From NCBI RefSeq assembly GCF_018917935.1, contig NZ_JAHLPN010000001.1:62001-126000 (forward strand): 64,000 nt of DNA, written 5' to 3'. This DNA is from Kineothrix sp. MSJ-39 (lineage in GTDB: Bacteria; Bacillota; Clostridia; Lachnospirales; Lachnospiraceae). Of the stretch, positions 53,485 to 62,973 are shown one piece after another. Position numbers and translations under genes: made by a program. The notes below the pieces were generated by a model that was given only the letters and a program-made list of their open reading frames with translations, was not told the DNA's origin and did no database searches. Every line of letters begins with the position of its first letter. The stretch's first letter is position 1.

Positions 53485-56352
53485 TTATTCCTCCCCAAGC
53501 TTTAATGCCTGTGCAATCTGCATATGACCGATGATCCTTGAAATGATATACATACAAAGTGCAAATGCCAATACAAGGATCATGCCAAGCTGCAGCATAT
53601 CCATGGAAGAAATTAAAATCTTAGCCGGTAAGGATTTTGCTGTCCCGGATGCATAGGTCACATCTATCAGCGGAATATAGAGCTTTGTTGCGATAAATCC
53701 TGTGAATGCGCCGCCTATCGCTGCAGGAAAGGTCGTAAATAATTGTTCCAGTAAAAGCATTTTTTTCAGTTCTTTTGTCGTAAGTCCCATTGCTCTGTAA
53801 ACGCCAAAATTAAGTTCCCGTTCCTTCATGCCCATGATCTGGAAGATCAAAAAGCCAATAGAACAGATCAATAAGGATACCAAAAATCCGATCGTTAACA
53901 GTCCGTTCGTTTCCTGGAATACAGGATCATTTTTCATGCGGACAACGTCATTGTCTGCATCGACAAACTTTTCCAGGGAAATCGGCGTTGTTTCCAGAAA
54001 ATCGTAAATATAAGCGTTATCTCCTGCATTTTTATACCATCTTTCATAAGGCTGTATCCCAATGACACTCGTGATCATATCGTAATTTGAAACGATCAGG
54101 TATTTATCCTGCAGTTGATAGCTGCCATCAGCCATCTGGACATAATCTTTATTGATAAAACCCGGAAAATAGTCAACAAATCCGACAATCACACCTTTTG
54201 CAAAGCCGGCATCTCGTCCGAGCACATCATAGATATCGTAGAGAATGCAGTCACCTTCCTGCAGACCAAACTGCTTCTGCATATTGGTAGAAACAAGAAC
54301 CGCATATGGATCCGGTGCCATTTTATTCAGCTCGTTATACCAGTGGTTCTTTGTGACATCTGCCGGCATATAGGCTGTTTCTCCAAAGTCCTTTGTAGAA
54401 ATACCAAGCAGCATTGTCTGCCCACGCTCCAAAGTAAGGGATGGTGTGGTCCGATTACCGTTTCCGGTAAAATCGGATGTTCCTTTCACAGTGATATCTT
54501 CCATACGATATATTTTTGCTTCTCCCTGTACAGAGTCTGCAAGCGGTTGATATTTTGTGGCATCAGGCTCTGTATAAACGATCGGCCCTGCAGTATCTCC
54601 TTTCGATAAAGCATATTTGATACCTGCAATATTACTGGAAAAGGTTTCCTTTATTATAATATCTGCGCCATCTTCATATCTTAGATTCTTCTCTTCATTG
54701 GCATTGATCGTCCGCGCTGTATTGGAATTGAAGATACCAAGTGCCACAGTCGCAACCAGAAAGATCATCAGGAAGCTCTGCTTATCCTTATTTCTGGTGC
54801 TCTGCAGAAAAGCAGCATATGCAGAAACGCTCCATTTCTTTCTTCCTGCCTTGTAAATAAGCGAGATGATAAAAGGGATTACTCTTGTCAGAAATAAACT
54901 GGCACTGAAGATAAATAAAGATGATCCCAGAAACAAGGTAGGTTCTACACTTTCTCCCATTCGGATCCGCTGTCTGATCTGTTCCAGCTGGTGGCTGAAA
55001 TTATAGTAAACATATCCGGCGATCACAAATCCGATCACATCCAGATACATGCGTTTCCAGAACACTTTTTTCTTTTTATTTCTTCTCTTTTGCTCTACGA
55101 TCGTTATTTTACATTTCGGAATGACAGGCAGTGTCATAACCAGAATACAGAACAGGAAAGCAAACAGCCACCAACCCCATACTCTGACGGTCAATGCGAT
55201 CGGAAGACTCTTTCTCATGACAAATTCCATAAAGGAATTGGACAGACCGATCAGTTTTGCCAGCAGACAGGCATTGATCAGACCGATCACTGCAGCGGCG
55301 AAGGAAATAACAGCGGACTGCAGCAGGTAAATCCCTAATATCTGATAAGAATAAACACCTCTTGATTTCAATACTGCAATTTCATTCTGCTCCATAGAAA
55401 GCATTTTTGCCGAAACCATATAGATAAAAAGTAAAAGCAATAAAATTGTTGGAAGCTGTAAAATATACATCGTCGTTTCGACTTTATGACTGTCATGGAT
55501 ATACGTCTCAATGACGTCCAGGAAGGAAAAACTTAATGTATCGCTGCTGAGTTTCTTACATTGCTTATAGATTGCTCCGCTTTCCTCATATTTTAATTTT
55601 TCATAATCATATAAACGCCATGCTTTATAATCAATTCCTGCGTTTTCGCTATCTCCGAGCAGTGTGCAGATTTTATAGAAAACATCTTCTGATACAAAGC
55701 AGTATTTCGAGTAGCTGTCCGGCAAGTCACACCAGAATATATCTTCCGGGTCTTTTGCTTCAAAAACACCGGCAATTTCAAATGTAATACGTTCCTTTTT
55801 GCTGTTCACCAGCTTTTCAAAGGTCAGATGTTCCCCTAATACCAGCTTACTTTTCTGGAAGGCACTTTGGGAAACAAGTACTTTTATCGTATCTTCATCC
55901 TGATAAGATGCTGTCATGTTTTCGCCATCCACAAGCTTTATGTGATCTTCCATCCCCGGCAGATAAGTAAATCCCAGCTGAAACAGTTCGTGCGAAGAAC
56001 TCTTTGTGTCAGAGGAATAGGTTTGTGGTGCGACGGAGCAGACACTGACATCTTTGACTATTTTTGCATCAATCTTTTCTAATTTCTTTTGCAGTTGTTT
56101 TTCTTTCTTTTCTACAATCGATGCAGGATCCTTTTTATAGTATTTCAGATTATCTGTATAAACTGCCTGCATTGGATATGATTCTGTTTCCAGACTGTTC
56201 GATTTGAGCCTGTCAGTCAGCATTTTTTGGAGTGCGCCATGCATATAAACAGGGCTTAAGGTCACGATCGATATAAATAAAATGCAGCCTGCAAATAAGC
56301 TTAGTACCATCCATTTTTTTTGCATTAGTTTTTCAAGCATAAAATGAAGCAT
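53485..56352 (-). CDS. FtsX/MacB-like ABC permease, 955 aa
   Basis: A long permease with a first membrane helix (about residues 15-33), a large extracytoplasmic domain, a group of helices near residues 310-420 and 440-500, a second outward domain, and three or four C-terminal helices (about residues 795-945) typical of FtsX domains. This is a duplicated-FtsX layout similar to large lipoprotein or peptide efflux permeases in Gram-positives. It starts 3 nt after the double adaptor gene and ends in the ribosome binding site of the next ATPase gene. The substrate is unknown. Confidence 0.88.
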   Translation of the reverse strand: MLHFMLEKLMQKKWMVLSLFAGCILFISIVTLSPVYMHGALQKMLTDRLKSNSLETESYPMQAVYTDNLKYYKKDPASIVEKKEKQLQKKLEKIDAKIVKDVSVCSVAPQTYSSDTKSSSHELFQLGFTYLPGMEDHIKLVDGENMTASYQDEDTIKVLVSQSAFQKSKLVLGEHLTFEKLVNSKKERITFEIAGVFEAKDPEDIFWCDLPDSYSKYCFVSEDVFYKICTLLGDSENAGIDYKAWRLYDYEKLKYEESGAIYKQCKKLSSDTLSFSFLDVIETYIHDSHKVETTMYILQLPTILLLLLFIYMVSAKMLSMEQNEIAVLKSRGVYSYQILGIYLLQSAVISFAAAVIGLINACLLAKLIGLSNSFMEFVMRKSLPIALTVRVWGWWLFAFLFCILVMTLPVIPKCKITIVEQKRRNKKKKVFWKRMYLDVIGFVIAGYVYYNFSHQLEQIRQRIRMGESVEPTLFLGSSLFIFSASLFLTRVIPFIISLIYKAGRKKWSVSAYAAFLQSTRNKDKQSFLMIFLVATVALGIFNSNTARTINANEEKNLRYEDGADIIIKETFSSNIAGIKYALSKGDTAGPIVYTEPDATKYQPLADSVQGEAKIYRMEDITVKGTSDFTGNGNRTTPSLTLERGQTMLLGISTKDFGETAYMPADVTKNHWYNELNKMAPDPYAVLVSTNMQKQFGLQEGDCILYDIYDVLGRDAGFAKGVIVGFVDYFPGFINKDYVQMADGSYQLQDKYLIVSNYDMITSVIGIQPYERWYKNAGDNAYIYDFLETTPISLEKFVDADNDVVRMKNDPVFQETNGLLTIGFLVSLLICSIGFLIFQIMGMKERELNFGVYRAMGLTTKELKKMLLLEQLFTTFPAAIGGAFTGFIATKLYIPLIDVTYASGTAKSLPAKILISSMDMLQLGMILVLAFALCMYIISRIIGHMQIAQALKLGEE

Positions 56353-56355
56353 ATC

Positions 56356-58695
56356 TTATTCTCTCTCCCTTTCCAGTACAACGCAGTCTTCTGAAATGCC
56401 GTCCAGTACAACACTGACTCCTTCATGTGCTTTCGCAAGCGTTACATACTTTTTTGTTCTTTTTCCGTTCTCCAGGATATAGACATAATTGCCGTATTCA
56501 TCTTCATATTTCATTTTTGCGGTGATCTGATAACAGTTTTTATATACCTTTGCGGTAGCAACAATATTGGAAATACTTCGATAGGCTGCTTCATCCAGCT
56601 CCTGATCCGGCATGATAAAGGTAATAAAGCCATCCGGGTTTAAGAGCCATGGTGGTGTGACATTCATAGCTTTGATAACCGTTCCGCTTACCGTTGCTTC
56701 TTTCCCGTTTACGACAGTCGTAAATTCTGCTTTTGCTCCAAATGGAATGGCATTTGCTTCATCATTGATGCAGAGTGTTGTCCGGCCATATGGTACAACT
56801 TCCACGATAGAATCAACGGGTGTTACGATTTTACCGATCTTTGTTTTATCAATATTGTATACATATCCATCGGAAGCAGCCCTGATCACTGCATTTTCTT
56901 CCTCTTTTTTCAGATTTGCAAGTTCTGTCTCTACATTCAGGCGTTCATATTTATATTTACTGTGTGTCAGCGCTTTCAATGTTTCGAAATAATCTGTCTG
57001 GGATTTTAAAACGCTTCTTTCCGCATCATCCGGTGATAAAGAAAGCATATTGCCGTTGGTCTGATTCTGCTGCTTATTGATCTGTGCGATCTCTTTTTCT
57101 TCATCCTGCGTCAGTGTCTTTAGCTTGTAGGTAAGCTTTGTGAGCTGTGATTTATGGGAATAAAGAGTCAGTTTTACAAGGACATCGCCCTTTTTTACAT
57201 CCTGCATTTCTTTCACGCAGATTTCCGCAACTCTGGCTTTCTCCACATCCGGACTTGCCAGCTGGGAATAGGGATTACTTAAATACATTCCGCGGATTCT
57301 GTCTTTCCAGACAAAATCTGATTTTGTAAGCTGTACCTCATGGGAATCCTCTGTTTCAAAAAATACTTTTTTGGATAACAGGACATCGCCTTCGGAAACG
57401 CCCGATCTGATCTCTGTTTCATAAGATGTTTTCAGACCGGTTTCCACATATATTTTTTCTTCCTTTCCGTCGGTACATTTGATCACATAATATTTACCGT
57501 TTTCTCTGTAAAGGGTGTCATTTGGAGCAGCGCAGACATCCTTTGATACCTTTTCCTGAATATAGATGCTGATAAAGTCTCCGGTAGACAGGCTGTTCGC
57601 GAGTGCGGGAGGACAGGCAAATCGTACAGGCAGATCGATCAGATCACTGCCGGCTCCGGCCTGTTTTTTCACATTCCAGCTTTTTAGTGTGCTATCCTGC
57701 TTCACCTGTGTTAATGGGTATTCTTTGTCTCCGATTTTTGCGTATGCATAATAGGCACCTTTTAAATCTGATTCTGTAAGATCAGGGATCTGCAAATATT
57801 TCGTATCACTTTTTCCTACTATAACAAGTGGTGTATTGGCAGGAAGATAACGTGGATTGCTCGCATGATATTCTGTGTTAAAATAATAGGTAGATACAAT
57901 AACGCCATCACATGGAGCTTTTAACTGAAAATTTTCTTTTTTCTCTTTCAGCTGTGCGAGCGTTTCCTGACAGCTTTTTCGCTCTGTCAGATAAAGCTGC
58001 GTATCCATATTCTGATTGATCACGCCCGATTCTTTCTGATGTATATAATCATTCAGATCTTCCTGTGTATATGCTTTTTGTTCTTTATATTGCTGCAGTT
58101 CTTCCTTTTTCTGCGACAGTATTTTTTCCTCATCTTTTATCGCTTTTTTATAAGCTGTAGCATCCGTTGAATTTTGGGAAATGCTCCGTTTCAACTGCTT
58201 TTGGCTGGTTTTCAGTTCCTCTTTATTTTGCCCGATGCTGTTTTGCAATGCATTTATATCATTCTGAATCTGCTCTATTTTTGTGGACGAAGCTGACTGT
58301 CCAACCTGATTGACATGAATATCTTTTTGACTGAGCTGATTATTTAAAGTATATATCTCATCAAGAGCAGTTAGTTTATTTGTATAAAGCTGTATCTGTT
58401 GGTCAAGATCCTCTGTTTCCATTTCCAGAAGGACATCTCCTTCTTTTACCGTATCTCCGATCTGTTTGAAATTGTTCTGCATAAGACCATCTACCTGGGA
58501 AGCCACACAAACAAGCTCCGGTGTTACATATGCATCATAAAATTTCTTTTCTCCCAGGCTTCCACGTCTGACAACTCCATATTCCTTTTGTGCGCTGACT
58601 GGTGTAACAAGCTCCGGCTGCGCCGTAGTATGACCGCAACCGGTCAGAAATAAAGACATGCAGCATATGAAAGCAGTTATTTTATTTAATCGCAT
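56356..58695 (-). CDS. Tandem double adaptor lipoprotein (HlyD/MFP-like), 779 aa
   Basis: A lipobox LTGC (Cys20) anchors the protein. The N-terminal half has a barrel-sandwich strand pair (VDGLMQNNFKQIGDTVKEGD), a long coiled-coil hairpin (about residues 100-240) and a second strand set. The C-terminal half repeats the plan: EMQDVKKGDVLVKL, a further helical hairpin (about 520-600) and AASDGYVYNIDKTKIGKIV. Two adaptor units are thus fused in one chain, double the usual size. It should link the permease to a partner or to the cell wall. It overlaps the other adaptor gene by 10 nt. Confidence 0.85.
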   Translation of the reverse strand: MRLNKITAFICCMSLFLTGCGHTTAQPELVTPVSAQKEYGVVRRGSLGEKKFYDAYVTPELVCVASQVDGLMQNNFKQIGDTVKEGDVLLEMETEDLDQQIQLYTNKLTALDEIYTLNNQLSQKDIHVNQVGQSASSTKIEQIQNDINALQNSIGQNKEELKTSQKQLKRSISQNSTDATAYKKAIKDEEKILSQKKEELQQYKEQKAYTQEDLNDYIHQKESGVINQNMDTQLYLTERKSCQETLAQLKEKKENFQLKAPCDGVIVSTYYFNTEYHASNPRYLPANTPLVIVGKSDTKYLQIPDLTESDLKGAYYAYAKIGDKEYPLTQVKQDSTLKSWNVKKQAGAGSDLIDLPVRFACPPALANSLSTGDFISIYIQEKVSKDVCAAPNDTLYRENGKYYVIKCTDGKEEKIYVETGLKTSYETEIRSGVSEGDVLLSKKVFFETEDSHEVQLTKSDFVWKDRIRGMYLSNPYSQLASPDVEKARVAEICVKEMQDVKKGDVLVKLTLYSHKSQLTKLTYKLKTLTQDEEKEIAQINKQQNQTNGNMLSLSPDDAERSVLKSQTDYFETLKALTHSKYKYERLNVETELANLKKEEENAVIRAASDGYVYNIDKTKIGKIVTPVDSIVEVVPYGRTTLCINDEANAIPFGAKAEFTTVVNGKEATVSGTVIKAMNVTPPWLLNPDGFITFIMPDQELDEAAYRSISNIVATAKVYKNCYQITAKMKYEDEYGNYVYILENGKRTKKYVTLAKAHEGVSVVLDGISEDCVVLERERE

Positions 58696-59693
58696 ATCAA
58701 TTCTTCTCCTTCCTTTACACCATCTGTGATCACATAATATCCATTCAGATTTGGCCCTGTCTGCACCTGTTTGGCTTTTCTGGTACCATCTTTTTCATAA
58801 TAAACGTAACTCGTTTCGCCGACATTTGTGACTGCCTGCTGATCTACATAACAGACATCAGTCAGCTCATGTGTGACATATGTGATCGTCCCGGATGTGA
58901 TCACACCGGAATCAACGGAAGGAGTGTCCGGCACAAAAACAAGCTGATAAACGCCGCCGTCCTGATCAGCTGATTTTAATGTTACAAGGATCGATTGCTC
59001 CTCTGCGGCCATTTCATATTCTCCACCGATTTCAAGTCCCGCCATATCCGGTACAGAAGCCGTATATTCCATTTCCCCACCATTTAAGGAAATCATTTCC
59101 CTGCCTTCTTCTGAGGTCTGTGATAAATCGACATTTGTTACGCTTTTTACATAGCCATCCATATCTGCATAAATGGTCCGCTCATCGATCAGCACATTGT
59201 ACTCTGCAATTTCCTGCTGGCAGACTTCAATCTCATTTTGCAGATCCGCAACAGCTCTTTCATACTCCGTCTTACTCATAGCATATTGGTCAAATAATCC
59301 TTTTTGCATGGAAAGCTGGATTTTGGCCTCTTCCAGGGCAAGTGATGCCTCCTGCTTTTGCATGAGCAGGTCTTCACAGTCTAATCTGGCTAATACCTGC
59401 CCCTTTTTCACCTGATCACCGGCGGTAACATAAAAGGCATCATATCCAATATCGGAAATCCGGAAACTTAAGGAGGATTTTTGCCCGGCTTTTGCTGAAA
59501 GCTTCATTGCCTTTTCCTCTTTCAGATCTCCACGCATGACTGTGGCGAAAATGGTTTCACTCTGTTTTTGTTTGTTCATGACAGGCATCTGATGATATAC
59601 CTCAGCAGCCCCCCGGCCACTGCAGCCCGTAAAGGCGGCTGTCATACAGCCAAGTGTCAGGATCAGTGCCAGTTTTTTGTAATTTACTCTCAT
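58686..59693 (-). CDS. Adaptor lipoprotein (HlyD/MFP-like), first of two
   Basis: The 335-aa product has a lipobox FTGC (Cys near residue 23), barrel-sandwich strands (DAFYVTAGDQVKKGQVLARL), a coiled-coil hairpin (about residues 105-165), YADMDGYVKSVTNVDL, and a C-terminal barrel and end domain. This is a normal single adaptor. ATG 59693 is chosen because AAGGTG lies 5 nt upstream and the signal peptide starts there; the longer frame lacks support. The terminator at 59708-59754 stands between this gene and the histidine kinase gene. Confidence 0.87.
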   Translation of the reverse strand: MRVNYKKLALILTLGCMTAAFTGCSGRGAAEVYHQMPVMNKQKQSETIFATVMRGDLKEEKAMKLSAKAGQKSSLSFRISDIGYDAFYVTAGDQVKKGQVLARLDCEDLLMQKQEASLALEEAKIQLSMQKGLFDQYAMSKTEYERAVADLQNEIEVCQQEIAEYNVLIDERTIYADMDGYVKSVTNVDLSQTSEEGREMISLNGGEMEYTASVPDMAGLEIGGEYEMAAEEQSILVTLKSADQDGGVYQLVFVPDTPSVDSGVITSGTITYVTHELTDVCYVDQQAVTNVGETSYVYYEKDGTRKAKQVQTGPNLNGYYVITDGVKEGEELICD

Positions 59694-59707
59694 AAAACAC
59701 CTTCTTA

Positions 59708-59754
59708 TAAAAAAATAGAAATCTCTGCTTTCCATTAAGATAACAGAGATTTCT
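59708..59754 (-). terminator. Intrinsic terminator between the signalling and transport halves of the locus
   Basis: On the minus strand AGAAATCTCTG (59754-59744) pairs perfectly with CAGAGATTTCT (59727-59717) across a 16-nt loop, followed by ATTTTTTTA (59716-59708). The adaptor start codon at 59693 is only 15 nt past it. It would end the propeller-regulator-kinase message, so expression of the transport genes needs read-through or a promoter in the end of the kinase gene. None was clear. Confidence 0.8.
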
Positions 59755-59783
59755 TTAATAAATCTTTAAAATATCAAGGAATT

Positions 59784-61052
59784 TTATGATTGTATATGAA
59801 AACTGATTTCAAATAGGGCACCACTATTGCATTTTGCCAGGGTCAGCTTCCCGTTCATGGATTCGATCAGCTGTCTTGCAATGGAAAGACCAAGTCCAAA
59901 ATGCATTTTATCACTTCTGTCTTTGCTGCTTCGGTAAAACCGTTCAAATATGTGCGCAGCATCTTCCGCGCTTATACCTGCCCCATAATCACGAACCGCA
60001 AATATGACAGTTTTCTTATTTTTCAGAAGCTGAAGTAATATTCCATTCTCCGATTTCCCGTAAGCGATCGCATTACTGAGCAATATTTGCAAAACCTGCA
60101 TAAGTCTGTCTTCGTCTACCAGAATTTCGCCATAATCAATATCCGCGATTTCAATGTTGAGATTCATGCCGGCATCCCGTACAAGCGGCTCCATTTTTTC
60201 ATAACATTGAATCAGAATGGTATCCGGCTGCTTTTTGCTTAAATTGACCGAAAAGGAATTTGTGCTGCTGGATGCAACCAATAACAGATCCTGCACAAGT
60301 GTTGTCATTCTTTCGCATTCTTTTCCGATCACACTTCTGTATTTTTCGAGATGCTGCGGATCTACAATGCTGGCAGAATTGTTGGCCGTAATGACAGCTA
60401 TCGGTGATTTCAGTTCATGGGAAGCAGCATGGAAAAATGCATTCTGCTCCTGCAGGTTATTTTTAATTGGCTGCATTGCCCTGCGTGACAGCATCTGACT
60501 GATCACATAGAGTATGATACAGCCAATAACAAATCCGATCAGCAGAATCAGGATATACAAAAGCACTGTTCGATACACAGCCGATAAATCCTTGCAAATA
60601 TAACATTTTATCGTACCGTCAGCAGTAGCATGCTGGTAGGCAAAAAACGTCTTGCTTATCCGGTCATGTCTGTCATTTGGCAGTGTGATCGTCGTACTTT
60701 GCGTATAGGTTATTTCACCGTCAAGAAGTTTATCCCAAAGAGCCTGCCTTTGCGCCTGCCCTAAATACGTGCCCTGAAATAAAATGGGTGTATCATGATC
60801 CAGCACATATATGACATATTGGTTCTGTAATTCTTCTTTTCCTAAATAAGTATCATCAACCCACATTTCCTGCGAAATCTGTTCCAGATATCGATCTAAA
60901 TTTGCTCTGAGTTCCGTTTTGGTATCGCGGATCAGGTTCTGATATAATAAAATACCGACCGCAAACAATACAATCAGCAAAAGGACAGCCGAAGCAAGCA
61001 TATAGGATAATAAGAGTTTTGTCTGAATCTTTTTTAAACCACTTTCATTCAT
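59784..61052 (-). CDS. Sensor histidine kinase
   Basis: This 422-aa kinase has two membrane helices (about residues 15-38 and 162-185) around a roughly 120-residue outward sensor domain, then a short linker, HisKA with FFHAASHELKSPIAVI (His212) and HATPase with LLSNAIAYG, RDYGAGIS and FGLGLSIARQL. It shares an ATGA start-stop overlap with the response regulator gene. It probably senses a cell-envelope stress or the substrate of the ABC exporter encoded behind it. Confidence 0.93.
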   Translation of the reverse strand: MNESGLKKIQTKLLLSYMLASAVLLLIVLFAVGILLYQNLIRDTKTELRANLDRYLEQISQEMWVDDTYLGKEELQNQYVIYVLDHDTPILFQGTYLGQAQRQALWDKLLDGEITYTQSTTITLPNDRHDRISKTFFAYQHATADGTIKCYICKDLSAVYRTVLLYILILLIGFVIGCIILYVISQMLSRRAMQPIKNNLQEQNAFFHAASHELKSPIAVITANNSASIVDPQHLEKYRSVIGKECERMTTLVQDLLLVASSSTNSFSVNLSKKQPDTILIQCYEKMEPLVRDAGMNLNIEIADIDYGEILVDEDRLMQVLQILLSNAIAYGKSENGILLQLLKNKKTVIFAVRDYGAGISAEDAAHIFERFYRSSKDRSDKMHFGLGLSIARQLIESMNGKLTLAKCNSGALFEISFHIQS

Positions 61053-61729
61053 GTATTTTCCCCTATCAGCTTATATCCGACACCATGAACACTTTTTACC
61101 TGCAGGGAGCTGTTAACTGCTTTCAGTCTGCGTCTTACAAAATGGATATAAGTATCCACATTGGAACTTTCCACAAAATGAGATGCGCCCCACACATTTC
61201 CCATAATCTGATCTCTGGAAAGTGTCTGCCCGTAATTTCGGATCAGGTACTCCAGAAGATTGCACTCTTTCTTGCTCAGACTACAGCTCTGCCCGCCACA
61301 GTACAGCTTCAGTTCATTACAATCCAGACTGACATCCTCCGCATGTAAAACCGTAGCAGATTCCATTTTATGCGGCCGCCTCATAAGAGCTCTGATACGT
61401 GCCTTCAATTCTTCTACCGAATATGGTTTCGATAAATAATCATCCGCTCCCGCATCCAGTCCCTCTATTTTATCCGTAAGCTCCGATAAAGCAGTGACCA
61501 GAATAACCGGTGTTGTATTCCCGCTTTTCCGTAAGTCCGCCAAAATAGAAATACCATCTTTGCCGGGCAGCATCCGATCCAGTAATATCAGATCGTAAAT
61601 ACCGTTTTCTATATAATAGGATGCATCTGCCCCGGTTAAACAGATGTCCGTTTCATACCCCTCGGCATGTAACTGGATACTGACCGCATCACAGAGCTGC
61701 TTATCATCTTCAATCATGAGTATACGCAT
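61049..61729 (-). CDS. OmpR/PhoB family response regulator
   Basis: The 226-aa regulator has a receiver domain with acidic Glu7/Asp8/Asp9, phosphorylated Asp51 in LILLDRMLPG and Lys in LSKPYS, then a winged-helix DNA-binding domain (LSKKECNLLEYLIRN to VHGVGYKL). It is coupled to the kinase. The inverted repeat at 62878-62913, next to the promoter of this locus, is a candidate binding site. Confidence 0.95.
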   Translation of the reverse strand: MRILMIEDDKQLCDAVSIQLHAEGYETDICLTGADASYYIENGIYDLILLDRMLPGKDGISILADLRKSGNTTPVILVTALSELTDKIEGLDAGADDYLSKPYSVEELKARIRALMRRPHKMESATVLHAEDVSLDCNELKLYCGGQSCSLSKKECNLLEYLIRNYGQTLSRDQIMGNVWGASHFVESSNVDTYIHFVRRRLKAVNSSLQVKSVHGVGYKLIGENT

Positions 61730-62819
61730 ATAACTTCACCTGCCTGTTCTGATTATCCTGTACAACCAAATAAAAATCATGTTCCTCTGTCACAGACAGA
61801 TCGAGTAAGGTCTGATTTTCACCGTTAAAACCGGTATTTCCTGTATTGGAAACCAAAAGCTCCCAAAGCTCTCCGGTCGGCGAATAGCTCATGATGCCAC
61901 AACTGTCCGCGATATAGATCCTGTCCTGTTGATCAAGACAGGCAGGGCTTGTCACATCTGTAATTCTTTCATTCGGGATGAAATTCATATGACTGTAGTC
62001 ATCCTGTCTGTCTATCTGATAGATCTTTCCTTTTGACAAATAATAAAAATAATCTCTGCCTGCAAGGAAATGACAAATGTTGTTATACTGATATACATTA
62101 CATTCCCATGTGATCTGATCTACCGTGTCATTTTTTAAATATACATAGGAATGATCCTCTTCACTTTCCCATTCCATATCCGCATCCGGCTGTCGGTAAG
62201 AATAAGAATAGATTGCATTGGAAACTCTGGCAAATATTATATTATCCTCCACGCCGTAAATATCCAGAAAAGAACGATTCCGAAACTGCGGAGGACACAT
62301 CAGTTGTTTGAATGTTTTTTCCTCCGGATATAAGCAATATAGCTTTGCAACTGCCTGACTCGGTCTTTTCCCTACCAGATATAATGTATCAGGGGTATAA
62401 ATGACTGCATACGTAAGGGACTGTTCTTCGACTGATTTAGACATAGCTTCACGCCAGGAAACGAAAGAATCGTGAAAACGGCTCCGTATATTTTCCTCAC
62501 CTTTTTTTCCGTGAATAAGCTGATAGCCGATTTCTTTTGATTTCACCATAAAATAGGGCTCTCCCTGATCCACAAAAAAGCCACAATATTCTGTACTCTT
62601 TCCATCCAGGGAAAGCAGCATATCTTCGCTGTAATATGGCGCATAAGCAGCATTCTGATTCTTTTCATCTGAGACTGCCTGCCCCAGGTCAGGCGTTTCA
62701 TAGAACCGTTTCACAAGATATGTACAAAGAATACAAAGCAAGATGATTCCAATAAGCACGCCAAAGACAGCCATACGCTTTGCCGGATTCAATTTATGAT
62801 TGGAAGAATGAAATTTCAT
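61710..62819 (-). CDS. Membrane-anchored propeller-like protein leading the signalling operon
   Basis: The 369-aa protein has one N-terminal membrane helix (about residues 16-34) and an outward part made of many short Tyr/Asp-rich strands (YLKNDTVDQITWECNVYQYN, KGKIYQIDRQD, DRIYIADSCGIMSYS), consistent with a beta propeller. I do not recognise the family. It overlaps the response regulator gene by 20 nt, so it is made together with the two-component system and may modulate its kinase or bind its signal. Confidence 0.8.
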   Translation of the reverse strand: MKFHSSNHKLNPAKRMAVFGVLIGIILLCILCTYLVKRFYETPDLGQAVSDEKNQNAAYAPYYSEDMLLSLDGKSTEYCGFFVDQGEPYFMVKSKEIGYQLIHGKKGEENIRSRFHDSFVSWREAMSKSVEEQSLTYAVIYTPDTLYLVGKRPSQAVAKLYCLYPEEKTFKQLMCPPQFRNRSFLDIYGVEDNIIFARVSNAIYSYSYRQPDADMEWESEEDHSYVYLKNDTVDQITWECNVYQYNNICHFLAGRDYFYYLSKGKIYQIDRQDDYSHMNFIPNERITDVTSPACLDQQDRIYIADSCGIMSYSPTGELWELLVSNTGNTGFNGENQTLLDLSVTEEHDFYLVVQDNQNRQVKLYAYTHD

Positions 62820-62849
62820 GCAGTTTCCACGTTACCTTTCTTAACTCTT

Positions 62850-62913
62850 ATAGTAGCATAAAGTATTTTATTGGCAATGTAAAGTATAACCCTGAATGGC
62901 TATGCACTTTACA
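62850..62913 (-). promoter_or_regulatory. Promoter of the eight-gene locus with upstream inverted repeat
   Basis: On the minus strand, TTGCCA (62877-62872) and TACTAT (62855-62850) are spaced 16 nt apart, a weak promoter. Directly upstream lies an inverted repeat, TGTAAAGT and ACTTTACA (62878-62885 and 62906-62913), with a 20-nt centre. Position next to the -35 box is typical of an activator site, so autoregulation by the response regulator is suggested. Confidence 0.5.
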
Positions 62914-62973
62914 AACTATTTTTCTCCGATTAAAATAGAAACAGAAAAAATAAAACATACGATGAAGGGAAAA

